Below, piece after piece: positions 53,900-62,649 of a stretch of DNA of 64,000 nt; position 1 is the stretch's first letter, and every line of letters begins with the position of its first letter. The notes under the pieces are model-generated. The model had not been told where the DNA came from, made no database searches, and saw only the letters and a list, made by a program, of their open reading frames with translations. Where the stretch lies: NCBI RefSeq assembly GCF_900055185.1, contig NZ_FIZX01000001.1, positions 806,001 to 870,000 on the forward strand, read 5' to 3'. Made by a program: the position numbers and the translations under genes. Source of the stretch: Grimontia celer. GTDB lineage: Bacteria; Pseudomonadota; Gammaproteobacteria; Enterobacterales; Vibrionaceae.

Positions 53900-53951
53900 G
53901 TTCGGTTGGATTCGTTTCAACGTAATCCTATCTGATCGCTTGCTAGAAAGG

Positions 53952-55304
53952 CTATCGCAATTTCGGGAAGGTCATGATGAATGCAGCACCTTCCAGCTCG
54001 GATTCAATCACGCGAATCTTACCGCCATAACTTTCGACAATTTCGTCGCAAACCGCCAGGCCTATCCCGGTTCCCGGGTTCAACTGATCGGCACGCACAC
54101 CGCGCTGGAATATAGATTCACGCAGGGTTTCAGCAACGCCAAGGCCATCATCTTCAACCGTGAGAACATAGTGGTCGATCATTTCACGGCTGGAAATCCG
54201 CACTTCACTGATACAGAAGCGGAATGCATTCTCCAACAGGTTACCAAGAAGCTCGGTCAAGTCAGCCTTGTTTAATGGCAAAGAAGGTAACTCTTGAAGG
54301 TTCAGCGTGACGTTTACGGGTTTATCGCCGTAAATCTTAGAAAACATACCTGACAGACTGTCGATAACGGGGCGTAGTTCAGTTTTCTCACGTACCAAAC
54401 CACGTTGGCCGACTAAGGCTCGCTTCAATTGATACTGAACCATGTCATCCATCTGGCTGACTTGCTCTACGATGCGTTTGCTCATGATTTCACGGCTCAA
54501 TGAGCTGTCATCTAGCAGTGCGTTAGTGGCGGCTAGCCGGCTTTTCAGGCTGTGGGCGAGATCATCCATTGCATGGCGATAGCGTTGGGTCTGGTCTTTG
54601 CGCAGTGTAATCATTCGGTTTAGCGCATCGGTGACATCTTCCAATTCCTTAGGGTAATCAGAATCCAGGGTTTCGCGGCGTGACTCTGCAATCTCGTTTA
54701 ATTCACCGGCTAGCTTGCGTAACGGACTGAAACTCCAGTAGGACGCCGCATAAAGTAGGCCTGTCGCGGCAAAGAAGGCCAATCCCACATAGAACCAGGT
54801 CTGGCGTTTTACATGAGCCAGCTTTTCCAGTTGAGGGCTGACATCACGCACCACAATAAAGAGTTCGCTGGTGGAGTAGGTCGCTTCAGAGATGACATGG
54901 ACGACATAAGGAGACTCCTTGTAGTAGATCATGTCCGGTTCTTTCATGGAGTAGGGGACATACAGACAAATGTCGCTCATTCCACTGTTGCGCGCTTCTG
55001 ATGACATCCAAGAGGCCGAGCCGTCTTGTTCACAGATAAAAGCCAAATATTCTGAGTGTTTGGTTTCTGGTATAGGTTGACCAAGATTAGGCGCGTTCTG
55101 GCCAAGCTCAAGCATATTGTCCCGACGGAGCTCACCGACGATATGAGGTACCTCTGCCACCAATTCGGAGGAATACATAGCCACGTAGTTCTTCACGTAA
55201 ACCTGATTGATGAGAAAACCCACCAACAGCGAGAACAAGAAGATAATGGCAATGGAAGTGGAAATGACCCGTTTGTGGATCTGAGGCATTACTCTCCGCG
55301 CCAT
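53952..55304 (-). CDS. phoQ: PhoQ-like sensor histidine kinase
   Basis: The 450-residue inner-membrane kinase has helices at about 14-34 and 172-192, a periplasmic sensor part of about 135 residues, a HAMP-like linker and a histidine kinase core. The phospho-acceptor is His251 in D-D-L-A-H-S-L-K-S-R-L, the PhoQ-type H box (with R where E. coli has P). ATP motifs: N-L-L-E-N-A-F, D-D-G-L-G-V and G-T-G-I-G-L-A-V. The periplasmic part lacks the long run of acidic residues seen in E. coli PhoQ and has two Cys. It is one base after the response regulator gene. The name is by family; the Vibrio CarS-type kinases are equally close. Confidence 0.75.
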   Translation of the reverse strand: MARRVMPQIHKRVISTSIAIIFLFSLLVGFLINQVYVKNYVAMYSSELVAEVPHIVGELRRDNMLELGQNAPNLGQPIPETKHSEYLAFICEQDGSASWMSSEARNSGMSDICLYVPYSMKEPDMIYYKESPYVVHVISEATYSTSELFIVVRDVSPQLEKLAHVKRQTWFYVGLAFFAATGLLYAASYWSFSPLRKLAGELNEIAESRRETLDSDYPKELEDVTDALNRMITLRKDQTQRYRHAMDDLAHSLKSRLAATNALLDDSSLSREIMSKRIVEQVSQMDDMVQYQLKRALVGQRGLVREKTELRPVIDSLSGMFSKIYGDKPVNVTLNLQELPSLPLNKADLTELLGNLLENAFRFCISEVRISSREMIDHYVLTVEDDGLGVAETLRESIFQRGVRADQLNPGTGIGLAVCDEIVESYGGKIRVIESELEGAAFIMTFPKLR

Positions 55305-55305
55305 A

Positions 55306-55980
55306 TTAGGTCACCTGTAATTCAAAGATGTAACCCTGACCACGGACGGTAGAGATGGGGTTATCCTGACCGGCTCGTGTGAGCTTTTTACGAAGCCGGC
55401 TCATCATCACCTCAATGGTGTTTGGATCACCCTCCTGATCTTGATAGAGCACATCCAGCAGACGTTGCTTTGATACAACCTGGCGGTTGTGACGCACCAA
55501 ATATTCCAGCAAGTCGTACTCAAACGCTGTGAGTTCGATAGGTGCTTCGTCGATAGACACCTTTTTCGCCAACAGGTCGATGGAGATTTTGTCGGCTTTA
55601 ACTTCTGGCTTCACGAAGCCAGCACTGCGGCGAACCAAAGCATTAAGTCTGGCTACCAGTTCTTCTTTCTGAAATGGCTTCACCAGATAGTCATCAGCAC
55701 CTGCATCGAGACCCGACACTTTGTCTTGCCAGTTCGCGCGACCAGTGAGAATGAGGATAGGCATACGAATTTCAGCGCGTCGAATATCGCGGATCAGGCT
55801 AAGGCCATCTCTGTCAGGCAGACCCAGATCCACAATTGCGATGTCATTGGGATAATCTTTGGCAACGAACAGCCCTTCAGACGCGGTTTTCGCGCAGTGA
55901 ACCTGATTGCCAAGCTCGGAGAGTTCGGTTTTCAGGTGGTGGCTCAGAAGTGGATCGTCTTCGACAATGAGAATGCGCAT
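55306..55980 (-). CDS. phoP: PhoP-like response regulator
   Basis: The 224-residue OmpR-family regulator has a receiver domain with E7-D8-D9 and phospho-acceptor D51, then a winged-helix DNA-binding domain at about 125-222 (T-A-F-E-Y-D-L-L-E-Y-L, the R-L-R-K-K-L, T-V-R-G-Q-G-Y motifs). It resembles PhoP, which controls envelope and cation genes. It is the first gene of an operon with the kinase. The upstream 215 bases hold a strong hairpin (56137-56174). Confidence 0.78.
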   Translation of the reverse strand: MRILIVEDDPLLSHHLKTELSELGNQVHCAKTASEGLFVAKDYPNDIAIVDLGLPDRDGLSLIRDIRRAEIRMPILILTGRANWQDKVSGLDAGADDYLVKPFQKEELVARLNALVRRSAGFVKPEVKADKISIDLLAKKVSIDEAPIELTAFEYDLLEYLVRHNRQVVSKQRLLDVLYQDQEGDPNTIEVMMSRLRKKLTRAGQDNPISTVRGQGYIFELQVT

Positions 55981-56136
55981 AAATCGTTACCTTACTGATC
56001 TGTCTTAGCTTTCAGCCAGCCTATCGAAAGTTCCTGAGAAAATCTTGCGCCATGGCAAATAAGTTGTCGGTTTGTTCCCAACCAACAAACTCGAAAGGCT
56101 TGGTGTCTGAATTTTACTGACTTGTATTGATTTGGA

Positions 56137-56174
56137 TGATTCAACGAACAGTTTAACGCCTGTTCGCTGAATCA
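56137..56174. promoter_or_regulatory. Long hairpin between ybjL and the phoP-like gene
   Basis: Arms of 15 bp (56137-56151 and 56160-56174) with one mismatch pair around an 8-nt loop: TGATTCA-A-CGAACAG and CTGTTCG-C-TGAATCA. It lies 22 bases past the ybjL stop. There is no T-run on the minus-strand side, so it may be a Rho-type end, a stabiliser or a binding site. Confidence 0.5.
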
Positions 56175-56195
56175 TTACTGACTGAGAGCGTCAGA

Positions 56196-57878
56196 TCAGG
56201 TGAGGATAACGAGAAGTGTGCCGGCAAACGTCAACAAAACGTTGGCAATGGCATAGGTACCTGCATAACCCAGCGCTGGGATAGTACTGCGGGCGTGCTG
56301 GTTAATCATATCCATGGCTGGCGCGCAGGTACGCGCACCAATGATGGCACCAAATAGCAGCGCGCGGTTCATGTTCAGAATATACGCACCTACAAGGTAC
56401 GCCAAAATCACGGGCACAACACTCACTGCTAACGCGCCAAACATGATGGTGAAACCCATCTGTTGTAGGTATTCAACCAGGTTACCACCCGCGCTCAGAC
56501 CCACACCGACCATAAAGGTCATCAGCCCAAGCTCTTTCAGCATGTTGATTGCGCCTTGCGGAACATAACCAAACGTAGGGTGGTTAGCACGCAGGAAGCC
56601 AAGCAAGATCCCGGCAATCAGCAGTCCTGAGGCATTACCCAAACCGAGTGTCATCTGCCCGAACGTCATGGTGATCAAACCAAAAATCAGACCGAAGATG
56701 AAGAAAGAACAGAACGCCAACATGTCTGAAACTTGACTGTGAATCGAGATAAAACCGATTCGCTCAGCAAGTCCCATGACACGACGCTTCTCGCCACTGA
56801 CCTGCAATACATCCCCTTTAGACAGCAAGATGTTGTGGTCCATTGGCATTTCAATCTGCGCGCGGACAACACGGTTCAAGAAACAGCCGTATTCGGACAA
56901 ATTCAAATCTGATAGGCGCTTACCGATGATGGCGTCGTTTTTCACCACGATTTCTTCTTCAACCACGCGCAGGTCAAGCAGATCGCGATCGAATACCTCT
57001 TTCCCGTTTCGGAAAGAAGGGTCCAGACGGGCGTGGCTATCTGGGTAACCCACCAGTGCGATTTCATCACCTTCCTGCAAAATGGCGTCACCATCTGGGT
57101 TAGCGAGGATACCGTTACGGCGGATACGCTCGATATAGCATCCCGTCTGGCGATAAATACCCAGCTCTCGTAGGTTGCGGCCATCCACCCAGTTAATCAG
57201 CTCAGGCCCGACGCGGTAAGCTCGAATAATCGGCAGGTAGACTTTGCGTTGTGAAGAATTACCAAGCCCACGCTCCATCGCAATCTTCTGTGCAGAATGC
57301 TCAAGGTTTTCCTTTTGCAGCTTGGGCATAAAATTCGCGAGTACAATCAGACTCACCAAACCCACTAAGTAAGCCAATGCGTAACCTACGCTCAGGTTAT
57401 CAATCATCCCGGCGAGTTGATCTGGGGTAAAGCTGCCAGCAAGCCCCGCGTTTAGTGCATCTTTTGCACCTACCAGAACCGGCGTTGCTGTCATCGCTCC
57501 TGCCATCATGCCCGTAGCAATGCTGCCATCCACACCAAATTGGTAACGCATCAACAGGGTAATGCCAACGGATGCGGCAAGCACGGTAAATGCCAGCACC
57601 AGGTATGATTTGCCGTCGCGGAAGAAGATGCCAAAAAAGTTTGGTCCGGCTTCGATACCTACACAGAAAATGAACAGCATAAAGCCAATGTTCAGTGCCT
57701 CTGGGCTAAACGAGAAGCCTGCATGGCCAAAAGACAATGCGGTGACAAGTACGCCAATGGAGTTACCAAACTGGAAGCTGCCGATTCTGATTTTGCCGAT
57801 GGTGAGGCCAATGGCCAAAACAACGAAAAGGAGGAGGATGTCGTTATTAACAAGTAGGTTGTAGACGTCTATGTTCAC
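56196..57878 (-). CDS. ybjL: YbjL-type transporter (aspartate:alanine exchanger family)
   Basis: The 560-residue inner-membrane protein is nearly the same length as E. coli YbjL (561). It has two membrane blocks of five to six helices (about 1-185 and 375-560; note G-A-R-T-C-A-P-A-M and T-A-T-P-V-L-V-G-A) around two soluble TrkA-C-like domains (about 205-370). The substrate of YbjL is not settled. Its place next to grxA repeats the E. coli order ybjL-grxA-nfsA. Confidence 0.9.
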   Translation of the reverse strand: MNIDVYNLLVNNDILLLFVVLAIGLTIGKIRIGSFQFGNSIGVLVTALSFGHAGFSFSPEALNIGFMLFIFCVGIEAGPNFFGIFFRDGKSYLVLAFTVLAASVGITLLMRYQFGVDGSIATGMMAGAMTATPVLVGAKDALNAGLAGSFTPDQLAGMIDNLSVGYALAYLVGLVSLIVLANFMPKLQKENLEHSAQKIAMERGLGNSSQRKVYLPIIRAYRVGPELINWVDGRNLRELGIYRQTGCYIERIRRNGILANPDGDAILQEGDEIALVGYPDSHARLDPSFRNGKEVFDRDLLDLRVVEEEIVVKNDAIIGKRLSDLNLSEYGCFLNRVVRAQIEMPMDHNILLSKGDVLQVSGEKRRVMGLAERIGFISIHSQVSDMLAFCSFFIFGLIFGLITMTFGQMTLGLGNASGLLIAGILLGFLRANHPTFGYVPQGAINMLKELGLMTFMVGVGLSAGGNLVEYLQQMGFTIMFGALAVSVVPVILAYLVGAYILNMNRALLFGAIIGARTCAPAMDMINQHARSTIPALGYAGTYAIANVLLTFAGTLLVILT

Positions 57879-58049
57879 TGAACAGTAATCCGCGCACGGG
57901 TCAAAGGGAAATTCTGGGGCGCCATTATACGCATTTGCAATGAAATGTAATGGAAACTCGCATGAAAAATAGTATTAAATTTTGCTGACTTTCCTAATGG
58001 AAAGTATGAAAACCTGTATTGGTGCCAACTTTCTGTTTTTGAACAATAA

Positions 58050-58075
58050 AAAAGCCGGCATGCTTGCCGGCTTTT
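58050..58075 (-). terminator. grxA terminator
   Basis: AAAAGCCGGCA (58050-58060) and TGCCGGCTTTT (58065-58075) form an 11-bp stem with a 4-nt loop, just past the grxA stop. T-runs on both sides make it bidirectional. Confidence 0.88.
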
Positions 58076-58095
58076 TCAGGAAAATCTAAAGGAAA

Positions 58096-58359
58096 TTACT
58101 GGTACAGACCCAGATTTTCTTTTGCGTAAGCTTCGAATTCAGTAAAGCCACCTACGTGCTCTTGGTCAACGAAGATTTGTGGCACAGTTTCAACTGGCTT
58201 ACCTACGGTTTTTTCAAGGTCAGCTTTGCTGATACCTTCCGCGTGGATGTCTACATAGCGGTAGTTGAAATCGTCACGCTCTTCTTTCAGTTTGTCAGCA
58301 AGATCCTTTGCACGAACACAGAATGGGCAACCTGGGCGACCAAAAATAACCACGAACAT
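58096..58359 (-). CDS. grxA: Glutaredoxin 1
   Basis: The 87-residue thiol oxidoreductase reduces disulfides and ribonucleotide reductase with glutathione. Active site G-C-P-F-C at about residues 11-15 and T-V-P-Q-I-F-V-D-Q, G-G-F-T-E-F for glutathione binding. The ATG at 58359 was chosen over the one two codons upstream because the AAGGA site has seven-base spacing to it and one-base spacing to the other. The divergent gene upstream is an alcohol dehydrogenase. Confidence 0.93.
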   Translation of the reverse strand: MFVVIFGRPGCPFCVRAKDLADKLKEERDDFNYRYVDIHAEGISKADLEKTVGKPVETVPQIFVDQEHVGGFTEFEAYAKENLGLYQ

Positions 58360-58705
58360 ATTCATTTCCTTTCTTATTCAATTTGATTGGATGCTGCCAT
58401 GTATAGGGAAGGTGCCCCGTGGCTTCATCATCTGATTGAGAACAACTATGCCTCAAGCACTTGGCAGATAAAAGAAGGTTTTGTCTCTTAATTCAATCGA
58501 AATTATCTATCAATCGGAAAATGAACAAAGCGCGCATTTTTAAAAGGGTGTGACGAAGGCTGCACATGTTTAAAACAGGGAAGTTTTAAACCCTCAGTCT
58601 CTGCTTTGTATCAATTTTATATTCACTCAAGTGCGTAAATTGAGAGGTGGATTTTTTCGGTTTGAGGATCTGCTTTTCGTTTCTGACCAGATCCAGGGAG
58701 GTGCC
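58360..58705. other. Divergent promoter region grxA-adh
   Basis: About 345 AT-rich bases with the promoters of grxA (minus) and the alcohol dehydrogenase gene (plus). No hairpin or RNA gene stands out. I saw no convincing OxyR site. Confidence 0.4.
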
Positions 58706-59887
58706 ATGTTTCAGTTTATGACCGCTACGCGGATTATTTTTGGTGAAGGCGCGCTTAACAACTCCTTCTCTATATTCAATAACTACGGATACAGCGCGCT
58801 TGTTGTGACTGGTCGCGACGACCAACGTGCCGATTCATTGCTCGCTTATCTTTCCCAGCAAAATATTCGTTATCAACGTCTGGCAGTTCATGATGAACCG
58901 CTTATTGCCATGGTGGAAGAAATGGCTGCTGCTGGGCGCTTGTTCAAGCCAGATATGGTGATAGCGATAGGCGGCGGCAGCGTGATGGATGTTGGCAAGG
59001 CACTGTCAGCCCTTATCCCCAACCAGGGCAGTGTTTATGACTATGTGGAAGTCGTTGGCCGGGCTCTGCCACTCACTGCCAAGCCACTGCCTTGTATTGC
59101 AATACCGACCACCGCCGGGACGGGTTCGGAAGTGACCCGCAATGCAGTGATGATTTCTGCCCAAGAGAACGTCAAAGCAGCAATTCGAAGCCCCGACCTT
59201 ATTCCCGATGTCGCGATCATCGACCCAACCCTCACTTACGGTGCAGACAAATCGCTTTCTGCTCGTTGTGGTATGGATGCGTTCACTCATTTAATGGAAG
59301 CTTATGTCTGCGGTGAGCCGAATCCGCTGACGGACATGATTTGCGAAGAAGGCCTGCGCCGGCTGGCACCTGCGATTATTCATGCCTGTGAAGATGACGA
59401 CCCGAAAGCCCGGGCAGACATGGCATTCGCTTCCATGCTAGGTGGTATGGCGCAATCAAACGCCAAATTAGGCGCAGCGCATGGCTTGGCTGCTGCACTG
59501 GGCGCGGTGTTGGATGCACCACACGGAGCAATAACGGCACAACTTGCCCCTTATGTGATGGCCGAAAATATTCTTGCAGCACGTGAAGCAGGGCGCATCA
59601 GCCTGCTAAACCGCTACCGCCAGTTGGCTTGTATTCTGACCGGGCGAATGAATGCTGAGCCAAGTGATGGGATTGTGTGGGTGCAGCGGATTCTGCGAAG
59701 GTTAGATCTTGAAACGCTTCCCCAGCTTGGTCTTTGTGACACCATGTTCGAAGAAGTAGCCGTGTCGGCTCTGCGCTCAAGTTCGATCAAAGGTAACCCG
59801 TTGCCACTGAGCGAAAGCCGCCTCATTCATATTCTTCAACAGGTCTGCCAATTTTCGAATCTCGAGGAAAGCTCTGATCCAGTTTAA
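58706..59887 (+). CDS. Iron-type alcohol dehydrogenase
   Basis: The 393-residue cytosolic NAD(P)-dependent enzyme belongs to the iron-containing alcohol dehydrogenase group. NAD-binding motif G-G-G-S-V-M-D-V-G-K-A at about residues 93-103, P-T-T-A-G-T-G-S-E-V at about 135-144, and metal ligands D-A-F-T-H-L-x-E-A-Y, A-A-H-G-L-A and P-H-G-A are present. The start at 58706 was chosen because GGGAGG lies seven bases before it; an upstream in-frame ATG at 58631 has no such site. The substrate is unknown. Confidence 0.88.
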   Translation: MFQFMTATRIIFGEGALNNSFSIFNNYGYSALVVTGRDDQRADSLLAYLSQQNIRYQRLAVHDEPLIAMVEEMAAAGRLFKPDMVIAIGGGSVMDVGKALSALIPNQGSVYDYVEVVGRALPLTAKPLPCIAIPTTAGTGSEVTRNAVMISAQENVKAAIRSPDLIPDVAIIDPTLTYGADKSLSARCGMDAFTHLMEAYVCGEPNPLTDMICEEGLRRLAPAIIHACEDDDPKARADMAFASMLGGMAQSNAKLGAAHGLAAALGAVLDAPHGAITAQLAPYVMAENILAAREAGRISLLNRYRQLACILTGRMNAEPSDGIVWVQRILRRLDLETLPQLGLCDTMFEEVAVSALRSSSIKGNPLPLSESRLIHILQQVCQFSNLEESSDPV

Positions 59888-59999
59888 CCCAAAGAGTTAA
59901 AGACGTTACGAAGCGGATACTTTGAGGTGTCCGCTTTGCAATTGGTTCTTAGCAGTTTGATAATGGCGTTATTCAGGAAGGCACAAACAGGAAGCGACA

Positions 60000-60722
60000 A
60001 TGACGCCAGCTATTGAAACCATTCTCTCTCACCGCTCGATAAGAAAGTTCACCGACCAAGCCATCACCGATGAGCAACGCAACGCCATCATTGATAGTGC
60101 GCGTGCTGCATCTACTTCCAGCTTTATTCAATGCAACAGCATTATTAGAGTCATCGACAAAGAGAAAAGGCAACTTCTGGCTGAATACGCAGGCAATCAG
60201 GCTTATGTTGCTGACGCTGCGGAGTTCTTCGTGTTCTGTGCTGACTTCAACCGACATTTACAAATCAAGCCGGACGCGCAAGTGGGCTTTGCTGAGCAAA
60301 CTTTGATTGGCGCGGTAGACGGTGCATTGATGGCACAAAATGCCCTGATAGCGGCAGAATCTTTAGGCTTGGGTGGGGTGTATATCGGTGGACTTAGAAA
60401 CAACCCTGACAAAGTCGCAAACCTTCTAAAATTGCCAGAGCAGGTCATTCCGTTGTTTGGGCTCTGTATTGGCTATCCTTCGCAAGATCCTGAAGTGAAA
60501 CCACGCTTGCCATCAGAGTTGGTGGTTCACACCGATGAGTATTCAGCAATGGATAAGGCTGTTTTGGAAAACTATGACAGTAAGGTGCGGGAGTATTACC
60601 GAACTCGCACTGGCGGCAACAAAGAGATGAGCTGGAGCGAGCAGATTTCTGGCACCCTCAGCAAAGAAGCGCGTCCGTTTATGAAAGCCTTTCTCGAAAG
60701 CAAAGGGTTCAGCACCAAGTAG
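60000..60722 (+). CDS. nfsA: NADPH nitroreductase NfsA
   Basis: The 240-residue flavoenzyme reduces nitroaromatics and quinones with NADPH. The sequence closely follows E. coli NfsA: H-R-S-I-R-K-F at about residues 11-17, S-S-F-I-Q-C, the A-E-S-L-G-L-G-G-V-Y-I-G-G-L-R-N-N motif at about 118-134, and G-Y-P. It is the gene after grxA in E. coli as well, here with an alcohol dehydrogenase gene between them. Confidence 0.95.
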   Translation: MTPAIETILSHRSIRKFTDQAITDEQRNAIIDSARAASTSSFIQCNSIIRVIDKEKRQLLAEYAGNQAYVADAAEFFVFCADFNRHLQIKPDAQVGFAEQTLIGAVDGALMAQNALIAAESLGLGGVYIGGLRNNPDKVANLLKLPEQVIPLFGLCIGYPSQDPEVKPRLPSELVVHTDEYSAMDKAVLENYDSKVREYYRTRTGGNKEMSWSEQISGTLSKEARPFMKAFLESKGFSTK

Positions 60723-61142
60723 TCATTTCTAAGAGGATGTCCGTGACCTTGATTTGGTCAGCAAGGCATCAGAATATCCAAATTCCATTGAACACATATC
60801 TATCGCTCCGAGCCTTGATTACAAAGGGACTCGGGGCGAGTGCCTTTCTGTTTTCCCACACGTTTTGTTACAACCATTGAGTAATAAGTCACCGCAGAAA
60901 AAACTTTTTTCGCGATAAACAAAAGTAGATGGTGATCACTGTCTCATTCCCTGATAGACTCCGCGCGCTTCTGTCATTCTCATCAAATTTGAAGAATGCC
61001 AAAAATAATTTATATCTTCGCGGCTTTGATAATTAATTCATCAATTTAGTGAATCTAATTTTGCGGGGATGTTGGGTTGGGTGGCGCAGTAGGGGGCTTT
61101 TGCCGGCGACACCTTTTATTAATGAATTTATTGAGTCGTAAC
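60723..61142. other. Intergenic stretch between nfsA and the OFA transporter
   Basis: 420 bases. It has a long hairpin (60804-60838), listed separately, and an AT-rich part toward 61050 that likely holds the promoter of the transporter gene. No gene is evident. Confidence 0.4.
60804..60838 (+). terminator. Likely nfsA terminator
   Basis: CGCTCCGAG (60804-60812) pairs with CTCGGGGCG (60830-60838, one G-T pair), with an inner CCTT-AAGG stem. Some T follow (CCTTTCTGTTTT). It is about 80 bases past the nfsA stop. Confidence 0.5.
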
Positions 61143-62366
61143 ATGAACAAACTGAACAAAGCTACGGGCGTACTAGCAGCCGGTTTCTTTATCAATATGT
61201 GTATCGGCATCCTGTACGCGTGGTCTGTATTCAAACAGTCACTGGTAGAGCAGGGTTGGTCGAACGCAGATGCATCTATGCCTTACACCGTTGCAACCAT
61301 CTGTTTTGCACTTTCTCTGCTGGTGGCGGGTAACCTGCAAGACCGTATGGGTCCTCGTAAAGTTCTGATCCTGGGTACCATCATGGTGGGTATCGGCATG
61401 ATCGTATCTAGCTTTGCTTCATCTCCTATGACTCTGCTGCTGAGCTTTGGTGTGATCACCGGTTGTGGTATCGGCTTCGGCTACGCGTGTCTGTCTCCAG
61501 CGGCAATGAAGTGGTTCCACCCTTCTAAAAAGGGCATGGTTAACGGTCTGATCGCAGCAGGCTTCGGTCTGGCAGCGGTATACCTGGCGCCACTGACTTC
61601 TATGCTGATTGAAGGTTACGGCGTTCAGCAAAGCTTCCTGATCCTGGGTGTCGGTATTCTGGCTATCGCTGTTCCACTGGCGTGTACCATCAACAACCCA
61701 CCTGCGGACTACACACCAGAAGCACCTGCTGGCTACGTAGCTAAAGCAGGCGCTGGCGACAACAACATGGGTTGGCGTGAAATGGTTAAGACTCCACAGT
61801 TCTACTCACTGTGGCTGATGTACGCACTGGCGTCTTCTGCGGGTCTGATGGTGATCGGTAATATCACTTCTATCGCGATTAACCAGTCTGATCTGACTCA
61901 AGTTGCGTTCCTTGTTGTTGTTCTGTCTATCTTCAACTCAGGCGGTCGTGTTGCTGCAGGTATCCTGTCTGACAAGATTGGTGGCCTGAAAACTCTGATG
62001 CTGGCGTTCATCATGCAAGGCATCAACATGATGATGTTTGCAACTTACAACACCGAGTTCACCCTGATGGTTGGTGCGGCTGTTGCAGGTGTAGGTTACG
62101 GCACACTGCTGGCAGTATTCCCATCTATCACTGCTGACTACTACGGCCTGAAAAACTACGGCGGTAACTACGGCGTGCTTTACACCGCATGGGGTGTGAG
62201 TGGTTTCATTGGTCCTGTTGTTGCTGCAACCGCAGTAGACATGACCGGCAACTACGTGATGGCATACACCATCTGTGCAGCAATGCTGGCTGTAGCAGTT
62301 GTTCTATCTTTCATTACGAAACCAGTGAAAGCAGAAGCAGCAAACGCTCAGAAAGTTGCAGCGTAA
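61143..62366 (+). CDS. MFS transporter of the OFA (oxalate/formate antiporter) family
   Basis: The 407-residue inner-membrane protein has twelve helices and OFA landmarks: the early G-I-L-Y-A-W-S-V-F, D-R-M-G-P-R-K after helix 2, and G-F-G-L-A-A-V-Y-L-A-P-L. Such proteins exchange carboxylates, and E. coli YhjX is an example. Its substrate is unknown. The gene uses almost only preferred codons (CTG, GGT, ATC), which suggests strong expression. Starts at 61077 and 61122 are possible, but 61143 has GAG at a suitable distance and fits the family start. Confidence 0.8.
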   Translation: MNKLNKATGVLAAGFFINMCIGILYAWSVFKQSLVEQGWSNADASMPYTVATICFALSLLVAGNLQDRMGPRKVLILGTIMVGIGMIVSSFASSPMTLLLSFGVITGCGIGFGYACLSPAAMKWFHPSKKGMVNGLIAAGFGLAAVYLAPLTSMLIEGYGVQQSFLILGVGILAIAVPLACTINNPPADYTPEAPAGYVAKAGAGDNNMGWREMVKTPQFYSLWLMYALASSAGLMVIGNITSIAINQSDLTQVAFLVVVLSIFNSGGRVAAGILSDKIGGLKTLMLAFIMQGINMMMFATYNTEFTLMVGAAVAGVGYGTLLAVFPSITADYYGLKNYGGNYGVLYTAWGVSGFIGPVVAATAVDMTGNYVMAYTICAAMLAVAVVLSFITKPVKAEAANAQKVAA

Positions 62367-62386
62367 TCGCTAACAACAAGCTTTTC

Positions 62387-62409
62387 AAAGCCCGCTTTAT
62401 GCGGGCTTT
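62387..62409 (+). terminator. Terminator of the OFA transporter gene
   Basis: AAAGCCCGC (62387-62395) and GCGGGCTTT (62401-62409) form a 9-bp stem with a 5-nt loop, followed by T. Confidence 0.87.
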
Positions 62410-62471
62410 TTCGTATTTAGAGTTCAAGACTCGCTTGACTCAAACTTAAATACAAAGCGCTATTGATAGTG

Positions 62472-62500
62472 TTGACAACAAAAATTTAACAAGTTAGTCT
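62472..62500 (+). promoter_or_regulatory. Possible promoter of the ABC transporter operon
   Basis: TTGACA (62472-62477) is a full -35 match; 17 bases on, TAGTCT (62495-62500) is a weak -10. It is the only good match in the region and sits right before the structured leader. Confidence 0.45.
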
Positions 62501-62649
62501 CTCGGTCGTGCGAAGTTGCACTCTGAAAATCGAAAGCCACGTAGCTGGATACTTGAAGAATTGTTCTTCTGGATCAGTGCGTGGTTTTTTGCGTTTCGGC
62601 TAGTCATTTTTCGAGTATTCAGCTCCCGATGAATTAAGGAGTTGGAAAA
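62501..62649 (+). promoter_or_regulatory. Structured leader with a terminator-like hairpin before the ABC genes
   Basis: The roughly 150-base leader holds a small hairpin GTGC/GCAC (62508-62521). A larger one follows: AAAGCCACG (62533-62541) pairs with CGTGGTTTT (62580-62588) and ends in a T-run, enclosing an inner GAAGAA-TTG-TTCTTC hairpin (62555-62569). This is the layout of an attenuator or riboswitch expression platform. It does not match a riboswitch class I know. The Shine-Dalgarno AAGGAG lies after it. Confidence 0.45.

Noticed and set aside
53792-53951. tRNA genes after pgsA, as in E. coli
   Set aside because: The stretch holds only two terminators; no cloverleaf or CCA end is present.
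62501-62649. Known guanidine riboswitch
   Set aside because: The ACGR loops of the mini-ykkC class and the conserved ykkC blocks are missing.
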